NCBI GenBank assembly: GCA_938004375.1
Contig: CALKWH010000358.1
Location: 1-17,473, forward strand
DNA from: an uncultured Pseudomonadota bacterium
Lineage (GTDB): Bacteria; Myxococcota_A; Polyangia; HGW-17
Length of the DNA: 17,473 nt
Reading direction: 5' to 3'
This document shows, piece by piece, positions 14,229 to 17,473 of the stretch. Each line of letters begins with the position of its first letter. Positions within the stretch are counted from its first letter, which is position 1. Position numbers and translations under genes: made by a program. Below the pieces are notes generated by a model. It was given only the letters and a program-made list of their open reading frames with translations. It did no database searches and was not told the origin of the DNA.

Positions 14229-14365
14229 GGTCTTGCCTCCTGGCCCGCCGCACGGGAAGGGCACGTTCCCCATCAATCTACCTGAAAAGGAGCCGGTGTC
14301 CAACCCGGGACTTGTGCCGGGTTTCCATCTCTGATAGACCCTTCAGGAACCGAAAGGAGGCGTGC
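14229..14365. promoter_or_regulatory. Divergent promoter region with inverted repeat
   Basis: 137 bp between the RCC1 lipoprotein and the S9 peptidase genes. It contains a 7-bp inverted repeat, AACCCGG (14302-14308) and CCGGGTT (14317-14323), with an 8-base spacer. Its position between two divergent starts would suit a shared operator, or a hairpin in one 5' leader. No clear -35/-10 pair was recognised. Confidence 0.4.
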
Positions 14366-16420
14366 ATGAAGATCACCCGCACCCTGACCCTGTTCCTGAC
14401 GCTGCTGGCCCTCACCCCCGCCGCCCAGGCCCGTCCGCTGACCCCCGAGGATCTCGTGGGCGTCCGGCGCGTGGGCTCCCCCGCGGTCTCCCCCGACGGC
14501 AGGACCGTGTACTACGCGGTCACCACCTATTCGCTGGACACCAACCGGGGCGCCACCCGGCTCTGGGCCGCCGACGTCCAGGGAAAGAGCGCCCCCCGGC
14601 CGATCACGGCCACCGACGCCAGCGCCTTCTCCCCCGCCGTGAGCCCCGACGGCAAGACCCTGGCCTTCGTCTCCACGCGCAAGGACGGACCGCAGATCTG
14701 GCTCCTCTCCCTCACCGCCCCCGGCGAGGCGACGCAACTGACCACGCTGGCCACCGGCGTGAGCGGACCCCTGGTGTGGTCCCCCGACTCCCGGCGGCTC
14801 CTGTTCCACTCCCAGGTGGATCCGAAGTGCGTGGACGTGGCCTGCATCGAGGCCGCCGCCCGCGCCGAGAAGCCCCGCCATTCAGGCCAGCTCTTCACCG
14901 GCCTGTTGTACCGGCACTGGAACGCCTGGCGCGACGGTCTGGTCAACCACGTGTTCGTGGTCGACGTGGCTGACGGCGCCCTGAAACTGCTCACCCCGGG
15001 TCAGCACGACTCCCCTCCGGTGGCCCTGGGCGGCGCGGTGGACTACCGCTTCTCTCCCGACGGCCGCGAGGTCGCCTACGTCATGAACACCGACGCCCTG
15101 CCGGCCGCGTCCACCAACAACGACGTGTTCGTGCTGGACCTGGCCGCGGGCACCAGCGTCCGCGTCAGCACGGGCAAGGGCAACGACTTCTCCCCCGCCT
15201 ACAGCCCCGACGGGAAGTACCTGGCCTTCTTGTCCATGGCCCGCCCAGGGTACGAGTCCGACAAGGCCGACGTCATCCTGTACGACCGCGCCGCGAAGAC
15301 CCAGGTCAACCTCACGGCGAAACTGGACCTCTCGGTGGGGCGCTTCGAGTTCGCGCCCGACCAGAACCTGATCTTCTTCGTCTGCTCCGAGAAGGGCCAC
15401 GAGAACCTGTTCCGCGTCAACTTCTCCGGGCAGCTCCACAAGGACCTCGATCGGGTGTTCGTCACCGACTTCGTCCCGATGAAGAACTTTCAGATGATCG
15501 TGGTGAACCAGACCATCTCCCGGCCCCCCGAGGTGTTCTTCCACGGCGGGAAATACGCCTCCGCGAACCCGGACGCCCTGCGCGATCCGGCGCTGGTCCC
15601 GGTCTCCCGCGTCAACGACGCCCACCTCGCCCCCATCACCATGGGGGAGACCGAGGATCTGTGGTTCAAGGGCGCCCGGGGCGATCAGGTCCACGCGCTG
15701 ATCCTGAAGCCGCCCGCGTTCTCGGCCGCGAAGAAGTACCCGGTGGTCTTTTTGCTTCACGGCGGCCCCCAGGGCTCCTTCGGCTACGACTTCCACCCGC
15801 GCTGGAACTCGCAGATGTTCGCCGCCCCCGGATACGTCGTGGTCATGCCGAACTTCCACGGCTCCTCGGGCTACGGCCAGAAGTTCCAGGACAGCATCCA
15901 GGGTGACTGGGGCGGCGGCCCCTATCAGGACGTCATGGCGGCCCTCAAGGAGGTCCGCAAGCTCGCCTACGTCGATCCCAAGCGCATCGGCGCCGCGGGC
16001 GCCTCCTACGGCGGCTTCCTGATCAATTGGATCGGCGGCCAGACCCGCGAGTTCAACGTGCTCGTGAGCCACTCGGGCGTGTTCAACATCGAGTCGATGT
16101 ACGGCTCCACCGAGGAACTGTGGTTCCCCGAGCGCGAGAACCTGGGCGCCCCCTGGCAGAACCGGAAGGTCTACCAGCGGTGGTCCCCGCACCAGTACGT
16201 GGGCAACTGGAAGACCCCGACCCTGGTCGTGCACGGTGCCATGGACTTCCGCGTCACCGTGGACCAGGGCATGCAGTTGTTCACCTCGCTGCAGCGCCTG
16301 GGCGTCCCCTCGAAGTTCCTGTACTTCCCCGACGAGGATCACTTCGTGTTCAAACCCCAGAACCGCATTTTGTGGTGGAACACCGTGTGGGGCACCCTGG
16401 CGACCTACCTGAAGCCGTAA
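14366..16420 (+). CDS. Secreted S9-family serine peptidase (prolyl oligopeptidase / DPP5-like)
   Basis: A 684-residue peptidase with a cleavable signal peptide (1-22, ...PAAQA). Residues of about 30-400 form a WD40/TolB-like propeller with repeated SPDG segments (AVSPDGRTVYY, AVSPDGKTLAF, RFSPDGREVAY, AYSPDGKYLAF). The C-terminal alpha/beta-hydrolase domain contains the oxyanion-region HGGPQG and the catalytic triad Ser547 in GASYGGF, Asp627 in HGAMDFRV and His659 in EDHFV. The layout and length fit the dipeptidyl-peptidase 5 / acylaminoacyl-peptidase branch of S9, which removes dipeptides or blocked residues from peptides, here in the periplasm or outside the cell. The start is firm: AAAGGAGG lies five bases before the ATG. 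It appears monocistronic and is convergent with the superoxide dismutase gene. Together with the M24 enzyme it points to peptide use as nutrient. Confidence 0.93.
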   Translation: MKITRTLTLFLTLLALTPAAQARPLTPEDLVGVRRVGSPAVSPDGRTVYYAVTTYSLDTNRGATRLWAADVQGKSAPRPITATDASAFSPAVSPDGKTLAFVSTRKDGPQIWLLSLTAPGEATQLTTLATGVSGPLVWSPDSRRLLFHSQVDPKCVDVACIEAAARAEKPRHSGQLFTGLLYRHWNAWRDGLVNHVFVVDVADGALKLLTPGQHDSPPVALGGAVDYRFSPDGREVAYVMNTDALPAASTNNDVFVLDLAAGTSVRVSTGKGNDFSPAYSPDGKYLAFLSMARPGYESDKADVILYDRAAKTQVNLTAKLDLSVGRFEFAPDQNLIFFVCSEKGHENLFRVNFSGQLHKDLDRVFVTDFVPMKNFQMIVVNQTISRPPEVFFHGGKYASANPDALRDPALVPVSRVNDAHLAPITMGETEDLWFKGARGDQVHALILKPPAFSAAKKYPVVFLLHGGPQGSFGYDFHPRWNSQMFAAPGYVVVMPNFHGSSGYGQKFQDSIQGDWGGGPYQDVMAALKEVRKLAYVDPKRIGAAGASYGGFLINWIGGQTREFNVLVSHSGVFNIESMYGSTEELWFPERENLGAPWQNRKVYQRWSPHQYVGNWKTPTLVVHGAMDFRVTVDQGMQLFTSLQRLGVPSKFLYFPDEDHFVFKPQNRILWWNTVWGTLATYLKP

Positions 16421-16429
16421 GCGGCACTC

Positions 16430-16443
16430 GAACAGCCGTGTTC
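16430..16443. other. Short hairpin after the S9 gene
   Basis: GAACA (16430-16434) and TGTTC (16439-16443) form a 5-bp stem with a GCCG loop, 9 bases after the S9 stop and between two convergent genes. There is no U-run, so it is a poor intrinsic terminator. It overlaps the first copy of the 24-nt direct repeat. Confidence 0.35.
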
Positions 16444-16455
16444 AGGTCCACTGAT
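16432..16455. repeat. 24-nt imperfect direct repeat, copy 1
   Basis: Matches 17422-17445 at 22 of 24 positions, with the last 14 bases (TCAGGTCCACTGAT) identical. The core is itself an inverted repeat, TCAG-GTCCA-CTGA. The two copies flank the superoxide dismutase gene. Confidence 0.75.
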
Positions 16456-16483
16456 ACCATCTGAAACTCATGCAGGGTGCGGA

Positions 16484-17257
16484 TCAAAGGGCCTTCTTGG
16501 CCGCCTGGTAGCGCCGATCCACCTCCTCCCAATCGATGATCCGGAAGAACGCGGCGACGTAGTCCGCCCGGCGGTTCTGGTAGTGCAGGTAATAGGCGTG
16601 CTCCCAGACGTCCAGAGCCAGAAGCGGAACCCCCCGGGTCTCGGCCACGTCCATCAGCGGGTTGTCCTGGTTGGGCGTGGTGGTGATCGCCAGTTTCCCG
16701 TCGGCGCCGAGGATCAGCCAGGCCCAACCGCTCCCGAAGCGGCCGGCCGCCGCCGCCGAGAAGGCCTCGCGGAACTTCTCGAAGGAGCCGAAGGCCGCGT
16801 CCAGGGCGGCGGTGATCTCGAGCTTGCCGCAGGGGTGCCCGCGCCCGTCCGGGGTGAGGTTCTTCCAGAAGAGGTTGTGGTTGTAGTACCCGCCGCCGTG
16901 GTTGCGGATCACCGCCGGGTGACGGGAGACCTCCCGCATCAGATCCTCGATGGCCATCCCCGCCAGGGGACCGCCGACCACGGCGTCATTCAGGTTCTTC
17001 GCGTAGCCGGCGTGGTGTTTCTCGTAATGGATCTGCATGGTGCGCGCGTCGATGTGGGGTTCGAGGGCGGAAAAAGCATACGGAAGCGCCGGCAACTGGA
17101 ACGGCCCCGAGAGCGCGGGGACGGGGGGCGGCTGGGTCGACGTCGGCCCGGCCGTCGGGGGCGGGCCGTCGGGGACCGTGGCGGGGGAGCGGGGTTTTCC
17201 GGCGCAGGCCGGCAGCAGGAAAACTATCGAAATCGCGAAAATCAGTGGGGTTCTCAT
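16484..17257 (-). CDS. Lipoprotein superoxide dismutase, Mn/Fe family (Mn-type residues)
   Basis: A 257-residue enzyme that should dismutate superoxide outside the cytoplasm. The signal peptide ends in the lipobox LLPAC18, followed by a Pro-rich tether (about 19-50) and the SOD fold. Metal ligands are H77 (MQIHYEKHH), H127 (YYNHNLFW), D216 and H220 (DVWEHAYYLHY). GGGYYNH and the Gln in TPNQDNP (Q197) follow the Mn-type pattern, in which the active-site Gln comes from the C-terminal half; cambialistic use of Fe cannot be excluded. Most family members are cytoplasmic and about 200 residues long, so the lipoprotein leader is the unusual part. AGGAG lies eight bases before the ATG, and a good promoter lies upstream. 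It is convergent with the S9 peptidase gene and flanked by a 24-nt direct repeat. Confidence 0.92.
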   Translation of the reverse strand: MRTPLIFAISIVFLLPACAGKPRSPATVPDGPPPTAGPTSTQPPPVPALSGPFQLPALPYAFSALEPHIDARTMQIHYEKHHAGYAKNLNDAVVGGPLAGMAIEDLMREVSRHPAVIRNHGGGYYNHNLFWKNLTPDGRGHPCGKLEITAALDAAFGSFEKFREAFSAAAAGRFGSGWAWLILGADGKLAITTTPNQDNPLMDVAETRGVPLLALDVWEHAYYLHYQNRRADYVAAFFRIIDWEEVDRRYQAAKKAL

Positions 17258-17278
17258 GGTAACTACTCCTCTCGGGGT

Positions 17279-17307
17279 CCGTCTTGTTAGGCGAGACTGA
17301 CAGACGG
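17279..17307. promoter_or_regulatory. Inverted repeat at the SOD transcription start
   Basis: CCGTCT (17279-17284) and AGACGG (17302-17307) form a 6-bp inverted repeat with a 17-base spacer, extendable with one bulge. It begins at the predicted start point and covers the first part of the 5' leader, so it could be a repressor site or an mRNA hairpin. Confidence 0.4.
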
Positions 17308-17311
17308 AAAC

Positions 17312-17339
17312 AATATGAGCCCTCTCATGGGAATGTCAA
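17312..17339 (-). promoter_or_regulatory. Sigma70-like promoter of the SOD gene
   Basis: On the minus strand a perfect -35 TTGACA (17339-17334) is followed by a 16-base spacer and the -10 CATATT (17317-17312, four of six matches). Transcription would start near 17305, giving a leader of about 48 bases with the inverted repeat and the AGGAG ribosome-binding site. Confidence 0.6.
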
Positions 17340-17341
17340 AC

Positions 17342-17422
17342 CCTGTCGGACCTGTCGGACCTGTCTGACTTGTCTAACCTGTCTGACTTGTCGGACCTGT
17401 CGGACCTGTCTGACCTGTCTGA
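17342..17422. repeat. Nine tandem copies of a 9-bp repeat
   Basis: Nine contiguous units with consensus CCTGTC(G/T)GA, varying at three positions (C/T at 2, G/T at 7, G/A at 8), cover 81 bp. They lie just upstream of the SOD promoter and run directly into the second 24-nt repeat. The unit is too short and unspaced for a CRISPR array. No gene is seen over it, although the 9-bp period would keep a reading frame open. Confidence 0.9.
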
Positions 17423-17445
17423 CAGCCTTGGTCAGGTCCACTGAT
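17422..17445. repeat. 24-nt imperfect direct repeat, copy 2
   Basis: Second copy of the repeat at 16432-16455 (22/24 identical), placed directly after the 9-bp tandem array. Here CTGAC (17419-17423) and GTCAG (17431-17435) form a 5-bp hairpin at the same place as the GAACA/TGTTC hairpin of copy 1, although the stem bases differ. Confidence 0.75.
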
Positions 17446-17473
17446 CCCCAGAAAAATTGGAAAACAAGTCGTT

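Noticed and set aside
12471..14285. 604-codon plus-strand ORF opposite the RCC1 lipoprotein
   Set aside because: Periodic because it mirrors the repeat structure of the true gene; no motif or ribosome-binding site.
17342..17422. CRISPR array
   Set aside because: Units are 9 bp and contiguous, with no spacers, and no cas genes are present.

Overview
The window is about 17.5 kb of high-GC DNA (strong G/C preference at third codon positions, which is why long spurious ORFs appear on both strands). It looks like a contig from an uncultured member of the Myxococcota / former Deltaproteobacteria. Evidence: several lipoproteins, a zinc-ribbon–GYF–transmembrane–TonB-like protein of the AgmX/GltJ type, a lipoprotein with Myxococcus-type Cys-rich 'CGDG' repeats and RCC1 blades, a Cys-rich Sel1-like protein, and a Thg1-like protein (Thg1-like proteins are known from Myxococcus). 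A class III ribonucleotide reductase implies anaerobic growth, while a lipoprotein superoxide dismutase implies exposure to oxygen. No tRNA, rRNA, CRISPR array, IS element or phage gene is seen. The first 45 bases are Illumina library adapter, not genome.

Layout. 46-1173 (+): 3' part of a type I phosphodiesterase / alkaline-phosphatase-superfamily enzyme, cut off by the adapter. 9096 down to 1182 (-): a co-oriented run of eight genes. First come nrdD, a separate 62-residue glycyl-radical protein, and an nrdG-type activase, joined by overlapping or abutting stops and starts. After a 55-bp gap comes a second tight block: a Thg1-family protein that has lost its catalytic metal-site motifs, a GltJ/AgmX-like envelope-spanning protein, an Asp-Pro-repeat lipoprotein, a thioredoxin-like lipoprotein, and a NirB/rubredoxin-reductase-like flavoprotein.

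9097-9816 is a 720-bp, comparatively AT-rich divergent intergenic region with homopolymer runs and several inverted repeats. 9817-12350 (+) is a three-gene operon: an M24 Xaa-Pro peptidase-like enzyme, a small IscU/SufU-fold protein missing two of the three cluster-ligand cysteines, and a membrane-anchored Cys-rich Sel1-like protein. 14228-12357 (-) is a Cys-rich/RCC1 propeller lipoprotein, convergent with that operon and divergent from a secreted S9 prolyl-oligopeptidase-family peptidase (14366-16420, +). 17257-16484 (-) is a lipoprotein Mn-type superoxide dismutase with a good sigma70-like promoter. It is flanked by a 24-nt imperfect direct repeat, and an array of nine 9-bp tandem repeats lies upstream.

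The most notable observations are the Thg1-family pseudoenzyme in a tight operon with the GltJ-like protein, the class III RNR whose glycyl-radical domain is a separate gene, and the IscU-like protein with a degenerate cluster site. All assignments come from reading motifs by eye; no database search was run.
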